DNA of 64,000 bases from the NCBI GenBank assembly GCA_031002005.1, contig CM061918.1, positions 65,382,531 through 65,446,530 of the forward strand, read 5' to 3'. Both the position numbers and the translations under genes were made by a program. Origin of the DNA: Vandiemenella viatica. Its lineage: Eukaryota; Arthropoda; Insecta; Orthoptera; Morabidae. The notes beneath the pieces are model-generated. The model was not told where the DNA came from, made no database searches, and worked only from the letters and a program-made list of their open reading frames with translations. Below, one piece after another: positions 10,740 to 21,000 of the stretch (the stretch's first letter is position 1; each line of letters begins with the position of its first letter).

Positions 10740-11020
10740 AATGACTTGCAATCTTAGTGTATGTTAATATTTATCAGCTGTGTATGTCAGCATTGAGAAT
10801 GAAGGTCTCAGTATTTTCTTCCACAAAAGACAGTAGGGAGTACACGTATTGTGATAGCAGTGTAAGTACACCTAGATTTCTTATCACATTTCTTCCCGAT
10901 GTCCATAGGTTTGTTCCACAAATAATTCTCAGAGCACGTTTTCGTGATTTAAATACCATATGTGTTTTTAAAGAGTTTCCCCAGAATGAAATCCCAAAAG
11001 TGTACAGGGAGTGAGCAGCA
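10740..11020 (-). pseudogene. LINE-C fragment, antisense
   Basis: A 61-codon minus-strand frame (10774-10959) contains KSRKRALRIICGTNLWTSGR and NVIRNLGVLTLLSQYVYSLL. This matches, residue pattern for residue pattern, the LINE-C segment at 21990-22180 (QKRAIRMLCRVKPRTSC, then LFKKLNILAKTSQYIYSLL). It is the region downstream of the reverse transcriptase palm. No catalytic part remains. Confidence 0.65.
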
Positions 11021-11029
11021 TCTTCCTAA

Positions 11030-12160
11030 ATCAGTTATTCCAGCTACTAAGTTCAAGGAAAGGTTACAAAAACAAATTTTTTTAAAAAAATTCTGATTAT
11101 GTTGCTTTTTGTTCAAATTGTTATCTGTGTATCACGAAGGAATGTTATGAAACAGAAAGTCACAAATCGTGAAGAAAATTGTGTAAATCGCTATCAGCAG
11201 ATACCAAGGTGTGAAGAAACCTCGTGGGCTGCAATTATCAGTTTTGCATGCTCCATTTTTTCTTCCCTTGGCAAGCCAAACCATCCATTACGACCTCTCC
11301 GCTATGAAAAGTATGCAGTTCCGCATGTGCGATATTCGTTAGGAAGTCAGTGTGTCGCCGCGACGGGAGAAAGTCCAGTGTTAATGCGCAACTGCCTGAA
11401 TATGTTGGAATAATACCATACCGTGTCTGCTAGTTCTATTTTGTGTCTCAAAAAATGACTTCCTGACGCTTAATAAAGACCAATATCATTTCTACGATTC
11501 CGTTCCTTCTGAATGAAGGACGAAACCCCAGTGGATTCATTTCATTTATCTGCCTATCACAGCTTCATAATTTCTGAAACCACTAAAAAGTTAGAAATGC
11601 CCATTTCCGTACTTCATAAGTACTTCATAAACTTAAAACGATTATACCGCAAATTGTGTGTGGTTTGAAAATCATTATACAGGGCATTGTCGGCCCTTAA
11701 GGAAAAATGTTGTTTATGTAATCTTCATGGTTGTCTTCTGTAGACTTCTGTTACTCAAATCATGTTTAATACGCCGTCTTGACAGAATCTGAATTCTTCC
11801 ACTTGTACTACGCAAAATTCTTTTCATCATGGAAAAAAATAATCTTCTATTGCCATTTCCTCCTGAAGATACTATCAATTTATTAACCTGGAAAACCGTC
11901 AACTCTCAAAACATTACCACTTTTCGCTCTATAATACGATTTTTAAAAACGTTTTTATGAAAAACTGAGAATCACCCCGCCTTTATTTCCAAAATAACTG
12001 ATCTGAAAACTATTTCAAAATTTGCAGTACTATGAAAACTAGCAAACATATAGCGATCTTTCTGAAGTGTATGGCTTCCGCGAAATAACTTGCAGTTTTA
12101 GCCAAATTAATAGTTCACCAATCAATCTTTAAGACAAAAAAAGAGATAAATGTCAAGAAA
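11030..12160. other. Unassigned sequence
   Basis: One plus-strand frame at 11099-11413 is open for 104 codons but resembles nothing I know and has no supporting context. The part around 11215-11400 is less AT-rich than its surroundings. Otherwise no feature was seen. Confidence 0.4.
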
Positions 12161-12164
12161 AAAC

Positions 12165-12812
12165 TAAACATGGTATTCAACCCAAAAATTGGTTTTATCC
12201 TCCAGAACGAGGCATACTAAGCCTGATTTTTTTTTTACTTATGGATTTACGCCTCGTCGACGTCGAGGTCATTAGAGGTGGGATGGGACGGGGGACAAGA
12301 AACGCGAAGGAATTCGGCCATGGCCTTTTGAATGAAGCATCCCGGCATTCGCCTGGAGTGATTTGGGGAAACCATGGAAAACCCAAATCTGGATGCCCGG
12401 ACGGGGATTCGAACCCGCGTCCTCCCGAATGCAAGGACAGAACGTTAACCGCTCACCCACCACGCGAGGCCTCTTAAGCCTGGTGTTGAAGATAGAACAG
12501 CCAGTTCCTATTCTCTTACATGATCTAACCCGTGAAAGGCTGGTGTTTGTAATGACCAGGTCACTGAGTTTTTAACAGCTGTGCAATCCCCCTTAACGTA
12601 TTCGCCTTAATACAACCTGGTAATACTGGAGCTACACTTTATCGTGGAATCCAAACCACGGAAGCGTACTGGCGTACTCCACATTCCACAGAAAGCTGTG
12701 CAACAGGTGAAAATTGAGTTAAGGGCCTTTGAAAATCCCTGCCGATACAGGGATTTGAATCGTGGATTTTTCGATCTCCAGGCGGATTCCTTAACCACTG
12801 AACCACCAGACC
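12165..12812 (-). mobile_element. SINE3 copy split by a SINE1 insertion
   Basis: The left part (12165-12225, ending gaggcatactaagcctg) and the right part (from 12483, starting gtgttgaag) join to give the same order as the intact SINE3 at 6965-7265. The tRNA-like head complement is at 12740-12810 (gatttgaatcgtgga, then ccttaaccactgaacc). SINE1 at 12226-12465 interrupts it. Confidence 0.7.
12226..12465 (-). mobile_element. SINE1 copy nested in SINE3
   Basis: This is a near-complete antisense SINE1: a T tail at 12226-12235, then cgtcgacgtcgaggtcatt, the central domain, the B-box complement (ggggattcgaacccg) and the head to ccaccacgc. An imperfect 17-bp duplication flanks it: gaggcatactaagcctg (12209-12225) and gaggcctcttaagcctg (12466-12482). 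Confidence 0.9.
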
Positions 12813-12978
12813 ACTCACCTAATCTGGTAATCCTACCGATTAATGGGGACCAACAGTTTAACATGGAATCCAAACCACGGAAGTCTTCTGGCGTACTTCA
12901 CATCCCGCCGAGAGAGGGATTCGAACCAGAGACGTTTAGATCTCCAGTCAGACGCCTTAACCAGTGAGGCACTACAGA
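12813..12978 (-). mobile_element. Second, partial SINE3 copy
   Basis: Starting at cctaatctggtaatcc, this repeats the right half of the preceding SINE3 (tggaatccaaaccacgga, ggcgtacttcacatcc, gagggattcgaacc, ccttaaccagtgaggc). The two copies lie head to tail, either from tandem duplication or from insertion beside each other. Confidence 0.7.
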
Positions 12979-13429
12979 ATACTACTAAGCAGATAATAAA
13001 TATTTCATGAAAATACTTTTTTGATGATTTTCAAAAAAATTAAAAGACCCATTCAAATGTTATTCAACTGTTTTGTGTTGTATATCAATTGTGTGTCTTA
13101 TTTATATACAATATTTCAAAGGTAATTTCGGAAAACAAGTAATTAGCTCTGAAAATGCTATCTTACTATTTATTTATTTTTTTAAAAGTTTTACAAAAAT
13201 GTTTTCTCAATGAATTCAGTTTAATACACAATCTGTATATGGTAAAAGAGCAATCGACGCTTGGGAGAACCTATCAGGGCTTTACTCGACGAATTTTACT
13301 ATCATTGTTATTAATTAATTGTGTTGGAGCATAAACACCAATAACAATATTCCTTAACGCTTACTTTTCTATCACATGAATTTTCAATTTAAAATTCTGA
13401 ATTCTTTATTTCGAGTAATTTGTTGAGCA
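12979..13429. other. Unassigned AT-rich sequence
   Basis: No feature was recognised. Confidence 0.5.
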
Positions 13430-14141
13430 CAGGGCCGCATTTAGGCTCTGTGGGCCCCTAGGCTATACTTGTGGTGCAGGCCCCCCTGTTGGCAGTAGCC
13501 CTGGCTACCTCCGGCTATGGATGCTTAAATTTCTAAATATTCGAATTTTTAGCTCTTCTATTGGCCTAGGTGGGGGATCAAGGGTTGTGGTGCGGGTCCT
13601 CTCTTTGTGGTGCGGCCCCCTCTTTGTGGTGCGAGTCCCCTTACTTTGTGGTGCGGGCCCCTCTTTGTGGTGCGGGCCACCATTTGTGGTGCGGGTCCTC
13701 TCTTTGTGGTGCGAGCCCCCATTTGTGGTGCGGTCCCCTCTTTGTGGTGCGAGCCCCCTCTTTGTGGTGTGGGACCCCTCTTTGGGGTGCGGGCCCCCAC
13801 TTTGTGGTGCGGGCCCCCTCATTGTGGTGCGGGCCCCCTCTTTGTGGTGCGAGCCCCCACTTTGTGGTGCGGGCCCCCTCTTTGTGGTGCGGGCCCCATC
13901 TTTGTGATGCGGGCCCCCTCTTTGTGGTGCGGGCCCCCTCTTTGTGGTGCGGTGTGGTGCGAGCCCCCATTTGTGATGCGGGCCCCCATTTGTGGTGCAG
14001 GCCCCCTTTTGTGGTGTGGGTCCCCTTTCGTTGTGCAGGCCCCTTTTGTGGTGCGGTCCCCCTCTTTGTGGTGCGGCCCCCCTTTTGTGGTGCGGGGCCC
14101 TAGGCTACGGCCTATGTACCCAATGCTTAAGTGCGGTCCTG
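13430..14141. mobile_element. hAT-like MITE expanded by an internal minisatellite
   Basis: The left end is cagggccgcatttagg; the right end, reverse complemented, is caggaccgcacttaag, giving 14 of 16 matching bases. The flanking 8-mers are gttgagca (13422-13429) and cttgagca (14142-14149), matching at 7 of 8. The interior between about 13590 and 14095 is a 20-bp tandem array. The words ggcccctaggcta near both ends suggest that the original short element was palindromic and that one segment was amplified. Confidence 0.7.
13590..14095 (+). repeat. 20-bp minisatellite, about 25 units
   Basis: The unit is close to tttgtggtgcgggccccctc, with substitutions and 1-2 base length changes. Because 20 is not a multiple of 3, every frame cycles through the same dipping peptide, and long open frames exist on both strands; these are not genes. 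The purine/pyrimidine-skewed gggcccc blocks could favour slippage. Confidence 0.9.
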
Positions 14142-14154
14142 CTTGAGCACCTGC

Positions 14155-14495
14155 CCCTAATATGGTTCAGTACGCCGTCGCGCTGCACACTGCAACGGGG
14201 AGGTATAGCGTTGAGTCCTGGTCCCCTCTCACCGCCCGTTCCCATTGCGGTTTTTAGGCGGTTTTCCGCAGTCATTAAGGCGAATGCCGGGACGGTCCCC
14301 AATTTCCGCCTCATAAACTACACGGAACACAACCAAAAATTCATTTAGCGCACACAGAACACGTTTCGCCACTCAACTTTCTTCCCCGGGAGGCGTATGG
14401 CTCAGCGACTAGCTGGTCAGATCGCAAACACGTCGCATCCTGAAGAAGACGACCCTGTAATAGCGGGATATGTGCAAGGAAGAAGAAGAAATTGT
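14155..14495 (+). repeat. Unclassified repeat carrying a SINE1-like central domain, (gaa)n end
   Basis: The part at 14250-14300 reads ggttttccgcagtcatt followed by aaggcgaatgccgggacgg, which resembles the SINE1 central domain. The flanks do not resemble SINE1: there is no B box upstream and no cgtcgacg 3' end. It ends in gggatatgtgcaaggaag and a gaa run, as at 1361-1452. Confidence 0.45.
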
Positions 14496-14613
14496 TCAGC
14501 GCCTTCCTAACTCCCTCAACCGCAAATGAAAAAATTCTCAATTTAAAAAAAAAAAGAAAAAAAAAAAAAGAAAGAAAGAAAGGTTGATTAAGGCAAATAG
14601 CTAGCGATCATAA

Positions 14614-15122
14614 GGGGCCATCCATAAATTACGTCATACCTTGAGGGTGGGGGGGAGTCAACAAAGTGTGAGGGGGGGGGGATGTGTCATAAACCTTGTG
14701 ACATCACATGCATAATTTGTATCACTTGTGGCGGAAGATGAAGATGATGTTGACACATCGAATGTTCCCAACACTATCGAAATTAAGAATGAAGTGAGTA
14801 TTATGCCAATAATAAACAGTATCAAGGAATGGGTTCAAAATCCATGGACACATGATGACTCAATTTTGTACCATTAATTCGATATTTAAGGGTTTTTTAT
14901 ATTTTCTTAAATCTTTGATTTATTGTTGGTATGATTTTTTTTAACTAGAAATACATAAATCATTTTGGAAGTGCTGTTTTAATTTATAAATTTAAAATTG
15001 CAAAATATGTGACGTCACACCAGGGGAGGGGGGGTCCCACAAATGTGACAACCTGTGACATGGGGGGAGGTAGGGGTCCAAAAAAACATGAAATTCGTGT
15101 GACGTAATATGTGGATGGCCCC
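14614..15122. mobile_element. TIR DNA element, ~509 bp, TAA flanks
   Basis: The ends are ggggccatccataaattacg and, reverse complemented, ggggccatccacatattacg. TAA lies on both sides (14611-14613, 15123-15125), as in PIF/Harbinger-type insertions. Runs of G and C follow each terminus. An internal segment at about 14729-14874 reads as a short acidic peptide, EDEDDVDTSNVPN, that may be a relic of coding sequence. Superfamily assignment is tentative. Confidence 0.7.
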
Positions 15123-15252
15123 TAACTTCGTCGATTCGAACTGCGGTCTTGGCTGGTATTTTTGCTGACCTGAAATCTGACGTTTTTTTAGTTTTTTTAT
15201 GTGAAGTATGGTAGGACGCTTTCACGTAACTCTGCATGTCTCTTTAATCCGA

Positions 15253-15494
15253 ACCGAGCGTGGTGGGTGAAGGGTTAACGTTCTGGCCTCGCATTCGGGA
15301 GGACGCCGGTTCGAATCCCCGTCCGGGCATCCAGATTTGTGTCTTCCGTGGTTTCCCCAAATCACTCCAGGCGAACGCTGGGATACTTCTTTCAAAAAGT
15401 CCATGGGCGAATTCCTTCCCGTTCCTTGTCCCCATTCCCATCCCTCCTCTAATGACCTAGCCGTCGACGAGGTGTATTTAAAAAAATATTTTAA
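15253..15494 (+). mobile_element. SINE1 copy (sense)
   Basis: The copy is complete from accgagcgtggtgggtgaag through the B box (cggttcgaatccccg at about 15309), the central domain and gtcgacgagg to an A-rich tail near 15480-15494. It is one of the best copies of the head in the window. Confidence 0.9.
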
Positions 15495-15649
15495 TCATTT
15501 TTTATCCGGTGGGAATACTGAGCTATGACATAGCTTACAGGAAACTATACCACCAAGTTACAAGATCGTGAGAAAATATTATAAGGACACGGTTATCTAA
15601 ACAAGTACTAGATGCCTTAATAACATACGTGGAAGATCTAACATATTGA

Positions 15650-15960
15650 CTATACACGACTGACCTTCTAAAAATGCAGAAGTGAAATAGGTCTCTCAGT
15701 GGAGAATATCCTAGAACACAATCCATAACTAACTATAAAGGAGCTGCATTTGGAGTCTTGGAAAGGAATAAGGTGGATGAAGATATTGTAACACGTGTAT
15801 GACGCGTTATAAATCTTGGATAGATCTCCGGAAAACAATGTACGAGTATGTTGAAGGGATGAGATCACCACGAACGTAAACTAGCACTTGGTTTCAGGCA
15901 AAAGGGAACAGTACCGAAATGAATCAGGAACCGAAACAGATTATCCAGTTAGGTGTTGAA
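15650..15960 (+). pseudogene. Decayed LINE-B fragment
   Basis: Short stretches resemble LINE-B in order: IKELHLESWKGIRW at about 15738-15775, and a shifted segment like LVSGKREQYRNE at about 15890-15920 where LINE-B has LDFRHKGVG. Stops interrupt every frame. The similarity is weak. Confidence 0.4.
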
Positions 15961-16189
15961 CAATAGTGAAAGAGTTTAAATAAAAAATTCGCGCAATCCA
16001 GTAGTAGAGAAGCATGGTTAGGAGTTTGTCTCCTGCACTAAAGTATACTCCAACCACTATTACACTTATGGCAAAGTTAAGTTTTTGTGTACGTAAAAGT
16101 AAGTTCGTTTGGCATTTCCGTGAATTGTTGTTCGGTCATCTAATGACAGAGTTTCAATTTGCAGCGTAATCCACCTCTATGACGGCAAC

Positions 16190-16390
16190 CCTAACCTGAC
16201 CTGGTAATTCTACCTGATAAAGGTGACCTATAGTTTTACGCGGAATCCAAACCGCGATGCGTCCTAGCGTTCCCGCATTTGCCAAGCAAAGCTCTTAAAG
16301 TGTCTGTGATAATTCCGGCCTAGACTCGGATTCGACCCACGGTCCTTTAAATCCCTAACCAGGTATCTTAACCGCCTAAGCCACTACACA
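16190..16390 (-). mobile_element. SINE3 copy (antisense)
   Basis: SINE3 words in order: acctgacctggtaattcta, tttacgcggaatccaaacc, a B-box complement (cggattcgacccacgg) and a head complement (ccttaaccgcctaagcc, with one extra base at the start). Confidence 0.65.
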
Positions 16391-16499
16391 TTTAACTACT
16401 TAATGTGATACGTAATTACTGCCATTAATCGCGATGATACTAAGTAACAAGTAATAATTGCCGCATAATTTAATTAATAGTTTGTGTACTCGTCCCAGA

Positions 16500-16870
16500 A
16501 TTATTACGTCCGAGACGCCAGGAAGTCACATCTGACGGTGGTATTCCGGGCTAAGAACGTCATTACGGCCGTTGACCATGATGCCTAATCTCCCCCTGTC
16601 AAAACGATACCACGTGAAGTTGACGTTGACATTTTCTGACAAAGAGGACTTGACAAGCAAAAACAATCGTGGCTCAGGCTGCATAGCAATGTGGAGACAA
16701 GTCTCGTCAAAGTGAAACCGGCTAGACGGTGCGGCTCGTGACGCTTTGATTGATGTCGCATTGACGGCCGCTGCCTTTGATCGCATCGGCTTATTGTGCA
16801 TTGTGCAAGTCATCTTAGCCTCATCTCCATCTGACAATAGCGTTCGCTACTGGCGGAGATACACGGTGGT
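16500..16870. promoter_or_regulatory. Candidate single-copy regulatory island
   Basis: This stretch resembles no repeat family in the window and has a more balanced base composition than its surroundings. It carries a dense set of known animal binding-site cores: cctttgatc (TCF/LEF) near 16775, ctttgattgatg near 16742 (TCF and Exd/Hox-like), cacgtg E-box at about 16612, gcaaaaacaa (Fox complement) near 16658, and gacaatag (Sox-like) near 16835. A 103-codon minus-strand frame crosses it but resembles nothing known. The enhancer reading is inference. Confidence 0.35.
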
Positions 16871-17004
16871 ACAATGAAACAGGTTCTATACAACAGACTT
16901 GAAACACTCCCTCTTCTTTTGAACCAGGAAAATGACGGTACTGCAGAACAAGTAGCTAACTACCTACATAAGGTGTGGCATTTGCAATATACTTACGAAA
17001 TTCG

Positions 17005-17092
17005 CAGCAAATTCAAACATTCTGTCACTGCATTCCAGAGAACACCGGTTCAATTTACAGTGTGGCCATCCATATTAAAATTTTAAGTTTTC
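17005..17092 (+). mobile_element. SINE1, left part (split by SINE2)
   Basis: Diverged SINE1 head and central-domain start: ctgcattccagagaac, accggttcaatttac (B box), ggccatccatatt, aagttttctatg. It continues at 17340. Confidence 0.55.
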
Positions 17093-17339
17093 TATGTTCC
17101 GACCTCCATAGCTTAGGGGCTAGAGTACTAGCTCCGCGTGCCGAAGTGCGCCGGTTCGAATCCGGCCGAGGGCATGGGTGTTTGAGTGCTGTGTGGGTTA
17201 ATATCGTGTCCGTCCATAGTGTCCATACTTAGTAGCAACAATATATTGGAGAAACTGATACAATGGATGAGCCACGATAATCACATTGAGCTAACTGTAT
17301 GACCTATATAGCCAAACGCCATTTTTTTAAAAATTCTCT
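17093..17339 (+). mobile_element. SINE2 copy nested in SINE1
   Basis: Reference description of SINE2: a tRNA-like head with gacctccatagcttaggggc (A-box region, like a real tRNA 5' half), tagagtactagctccgcg, B box ccggttcgaatccgg, then ggcatggg, tgtgtgggttaatatcgtg, tccatac, gagaaact and an A/T-rich end. The insertion point lies in the SINE1 word ttttc(c/t)atggtttcc, whose second half resumes at 17340. Confidence 0.75.
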
Positions 17340-17400
17340 CTATGATTCCCGGAGATCATTTCAGACGAATGCCCGGGTGCTTCCTTCATAAAAAAAAAAC
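17340..17400 (+). mobile_element. SINE1, right part
   Basis: Resumes the SINE1 central domain: tctatgattcccggagatc, ttcagacgaatgcccggg, tgcttccttcat, then an A run at 17391-17399. Confidence 0.6.
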
Positions 17401-17887
17401 TATGATCAATTTCCTCACCAATAATCCTCTCGTCACCAAATACAAAATAAAACATACAAAATACAAAAATACGACAAAAGCAACTATTGACACGAAGAAC
17501 AAGAGAATTATGCGAAATTCATCACATTTAGACCTGTTATGCGTATGATGTGAGGGAGATACAATTGACATCATCTTTATCTGAGAGAAGTATTGGGACA
17601 GTATTGGTTATATACTGTTTGATATTCAACAGCATAATACAGGCCTGCCACTTGCACTAGCAATGAAAAATACAAAGCTTCTGGGAAACCTTTAAAAGAC
17701 ACCCAGTTAGTAACATCGCAGGTTAGACATAATTTTTACTTGAGCCCTTTCCACCCATGGCCTACACATTCCCGAAAAGCCACAGTGGATCTTGCAGCTG
17801 GAAGAAACACGACAGCTAGCCTGGAAGTTACTGTACATGAAAGTTGTAAAAGGTTGGAAACCCTGTGAAAGCAATACCAGGACATTA

Positions 17888-18127
17888 CCGAGCGTGGTGG
17901 GTAAATGGTAAATGTTCTGGCCTCGCATTCTGGAGGATGTCGGTTCGAATCGCCGTCCGGGCATCCAGATTTGGGTTTTCCATGGTTTCCCCAAATCTCT
18001 CCAGGTGAATGCCGGGATGCTTCCTTCTAAAAGGCCATGGCCGAATTGCTTCCCGTTAGTTGTCCCCAGTCCCATCCCGCCTCTAATGACCTCAGGCGTA
18101 AAGCAATAAGTAAAAAAAGTAAAACAT
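17888..18127 (+). mobile_element. SINE1 copy (sense)
   Basis: Full order from ccgagcgtggtgggtaaatg through B box (cggttcgaatcgccg), central domain and gcgtaaagcaataag to an A-rich tail. The 7-mer gacatta flanks it (17881-17887 and 18128-18134), a short probable target duplication. The cgtcgacg palindrome of the 3' end is deleted. Confidence 0.85.
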
Positions 18128-18339
18128 GACATTAACACCGAATGAAAAGAAACTTACACAAGCAAATGAACAAGGTATTCCATGCTCGATCATAAGCTGA
18201 ACTTTCCTAAGTTTGGATTCAACAGCCATTCTGGACAGTAATAAATATCCAAGCTATTGGCATGAAATTTAACTGTGTTCTACATATTCTTCACATTAAT
18301 TTGACACCATTCTAAACTGTATATGTCAATCACCTTTTT

Positions 18340-18570
18340 ACTCTTCTGGTTTGCTTATCCGTCGATGTCAGTGTCATTAGAGCCGGAAGAGGATAGGATG
18401 CAAGGAACGGGAAGGAGATTGAGCCTTTTGAAGGAACCATCCCGGCATTCTCTGGAGCGATTTCGCGAAACCATTGAAAATTGAAATCTGAATGGTTGCA
18501 CAGGAATTTAAACCCGCGTCCTCCAGAATTCTAGACGATAACATTGCCGCTCACCGACGGTAAATCAATT
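18340..18570 (-). mobile_element. Degenerate SINE1 copy (antisense)
   Basis: Diverged words in reverse SINE1 order: cgtcgatgtcagtgtcatt, ggaaccatcccggcattc, gcgaaaccattgaaaa, a B-box complement (aggaatttaaacccgcg) and a head complement ending ctcaccgac. Confidence 0.65.
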
Positions 18571-18689
18571 ATGACAGTAGTTAACCTAAAAATTAATTAG
18601 CTTTAATTCTGATGGATCATATGCCGCGGTAGCAATTTCATTACACCTCAACATTTGCGTATCACGAATTTTTACTTCGAATTTTTTCC

Positions 18690-18900
18690 ATGTCTATGAC
18701 GAATTTTTAAGCATATCCCTCGGTAACTTATTCCAGTCCCTGGCATAAACAAAAGAAAATTGAACCGGTCTTTAGGAAAATTGTCAGACTTTTTGAAATT
18801 ATACATTTTCTAAGTCATAACATTTTAATTTTTCTACACCGTTGTAGAGCACGTAAATCAGGCCTTTTTATTACAACATTCTTTTAGGGAATTTTGCTAA
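18690..18900 (-). pseudogene. Short LINE-B-like relic, antisense
   Basis: On the minus strand near 18715-18765 the sequence reads RDWNKLPRDMLKNSS, which matches the near-terminal LINE-B motif VRDWNELPREMMNN. Nothing else is well preserved. Confidence 0.35.
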
Positions 18901-19389
18901 TACCCACTAATAGTCGTATCTCTCATAATTACACATAACAGGTTGAGTTTTAGAGCAATCATGCATACATTTCTGCCGGATACTTAACAGCTACGTACAG
19001 CCAACATAATAATTGACTTATTGTAAGATATAACAGTTGGAACGTAAATTCCGACCGTAGTATATCGTGTCATCACCAATCATGCTATTTAGTCTCATGA
19101 CGCCTTAGCAACCAATTTTTTTTTAAAAAATTGTCGAAATAGAACAAGGGAAAATAAGTACTTACAACAAGATTGTCTCTCCTGGAACTGCAAAATCCAG
19201 CACTATAGTAATCAAAACCGAAGCGCTTTGTCCATCAGAAGCTCATTCTCTATCACAAAACACTAAAAGGGCAATTAGAAGTGAAGGGATGTAGAATAAA
19301 AAAAAATCCTAGGGACAACAACGAAACATGAAGTGCATTACCTAAAACCTAATGCAGAAATATATCAAAAGTCTCCAAAATCACAGATA
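18901..19389. other. Unassigned sequence
   Basis: No feature recognised. Confidence 0.45.
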
Positions 19390-19735
19390 GTAATACTTGT
19401 ACGCATGCGAAGAATACAATTTATAGGACACCGCGAAAGCTTGACGCAAACAGACTAAATAACAAAATTCAAACATTCCAGAAAACAAGACCACACATCT
19501 AAATTGGTACAAATGGAAACTGACCTGAAAGAATTAGGATCACTAAATACATGGAACCGAAATGAAACCAGGAAAATCACACAAACGCGTGGTTTCGAGG
19601 AAGAATAGATAGAAAGAGCAGCCAACATACATGGTCACTGTAACGAAAGCTCATCCATTCGTTACGTATGAAGGATTACTGGCCCAACAAATATTGATTC
19701 CGCGTAAACCTTAAGTTACCCATTCACGAAGAAGA
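19390..19735 (+). pseudogene. LINE 3'-terminal relic
   Basis: The frame starting near 19397 reads RMRRIQFIGHRESL, then QMETDLKELGSLNTW, then TRGFEEE, with a stop at about 19470 and others later. This resembles the C-terminus of some RTE-like or related LINEs, where an FGHI..M segment is followed by W...V..DL..L. A gaagaagaagaa tail at 19729-19740 agrees with a retroposon 3' end. Old and non-functional. Confidence 0.45.
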
Positions 19736-19740
19736 AGAAT

Positions 19741-20424
19741 AACTGAAATTTTACAGAAGATTCGTTTGATGCTTTACAGTTTTATTACTCGAAATATAAT
19801 ATAAATATTTTTATGAGAGTGGCTGCAATGGAATAGAGAACCTCATCTGATAGTTATATTAAATCTCATTGTTATGGCGTTTGATACTGATATAGGAAAT
19901 CGCAGATTTAATCGACAGCTACAAATAAATCGTCTAATAACTTAAAAATTTCTGAGAGCTTACCAGATGTCGACCTCTTGATCTCGTGATGAACTATGTT
20001 TCAGGTGATCGTTGTAATAAAGCACCAAAATATTTTCAACTTTCTGCTAATAGGCGGACGTTGTTTGGGTGAACCCTCCTGCCCTTGGCATTGAGAAAAA
20101 CCCGAAAGATTGACCAGTTACATACGGTCATGACAATGCAGTAGAAACCACAGAATTAAAGACTAAAAGAATATGAACAGAAAATATAGGCCTAATCTTT
20201 TAAACGCAGAGTACTGTATCATCAAGCGATTTCGTTTGTCTTCATAACAAAGATTTTTCTGGCGTCTTATCATGGAGACGTTACAGCGGTGTTCATACAC
20301 AAATTAAGCCTAATGAGAGGTAAAGGATGACTTAAACGTCATTGAAAATTTGGGCTGAAATGGGCACACGAACCTCAGTACTGTCATTATTGACCCAAAA
20401 CAACCATTTAAGACAGCCAAATTA
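19741..20424. other. Unassigned sequence
   Basis: No coding or repeat feature recognised. Confidence 0.45.
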
Positions 20425-20670
20425 CCGAGTGTGGTGGGTGAACGGTTAACGTTCTGGCCTCGCATTGGGGAGGACACAGGTTCGAATCCCCGCCCGAGAA
20501 TCCAGATTTGGGTTTTCCATGGTTTCCCCAAATCACTCCAGACGAATGCCGGGATGCTTCCTTCAGAAAGTCCATGGCCGAATTCCTTCCAGTTCCTTGT
20601 CCCCAGTCCCATTCCGCCTCTAATGACCTTAGTCGTCGACGAGGCGTAAAGCCATAAATAAAAAAAAGAG
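20425..20670 (+). mobile_element. SINE1 copy (sense), near full length
   Basis: Runs from ccgagtgtggtgggtgaacg through the B box (aggttcgaatccccg), the central domain, tcgtcgacgaggcgtaaagc and an A-rich tail at 20659-20668. The words gccaaatta before and gtcaagtta after it may be a diverged target duplication. Confidence 0.9.
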
Positions 20671-20763
20671 TCAAGTTATCTAATTAATCTAAATGGAGAT
20701 AGTTATGACGATGAGGTTAATAAGTCGTATCGGCGAAAATGGACTCTGGAGAATATACAAGTT

Positions 20764-20967
20764 TTGTGCGTCAAAGTTTGCCAGACTGGTGCACAGTGTC
20801 GGGCGGCGCGCCTGCCTACCTGCGAAGCTGCTGCCATGTCGAAGCACCAACTGAAGGAGAAACTGAGAGACGCCAGAGGATCACCAGCCTGCCTGATGGA
20901 GGGGGGAGGTTTCTCTGCACCCAGCCACAACAATGCGTGGCCCGGAAACAAGCGGTCAGTAGGATGA
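20764..20967 (+). other. Possible unrecognised coding exon
   Basis: A plus-strand frame contains an internal methionine at about 20838 followed by a hydrophilic segment, MSKHQLKEKLRDARGS, and then SPACLMEGGGFSAPSHNN up to NKRSVG. Just before the frame ends, the bases gcggtcagtagg contain a GTCAGT that could act as a splice donor. The stretch is richer in G and C than the sequence around it and resembles no repeat in the window. I recognise no family. A minus-strand frame of 109 codons overlaps it, so the coding strand is not certain. It could equally be a 5' UTR, a regulatory island or chance. Confidence 0.25.
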
Positions 20968-21000
20968 AAAGCCTCTGCCTTCTCTTCTAATACGACGCAA

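Noticed and set aside
12270..12470. tRNA genes at the many ggttcgaatcc B-box words
   Set aside because: The heads are SINE promoters: they do not fold into a full cloverleaf with an acceptor stem, and each is followed by the SINE body.
13521..14348. Several long overlapping open frames on both strands (up to 179 codons)
   Set aside because: They arise from a 20-bp tandem repeat whose period is not a multiple of three and which lacks stops. They are not proteins.
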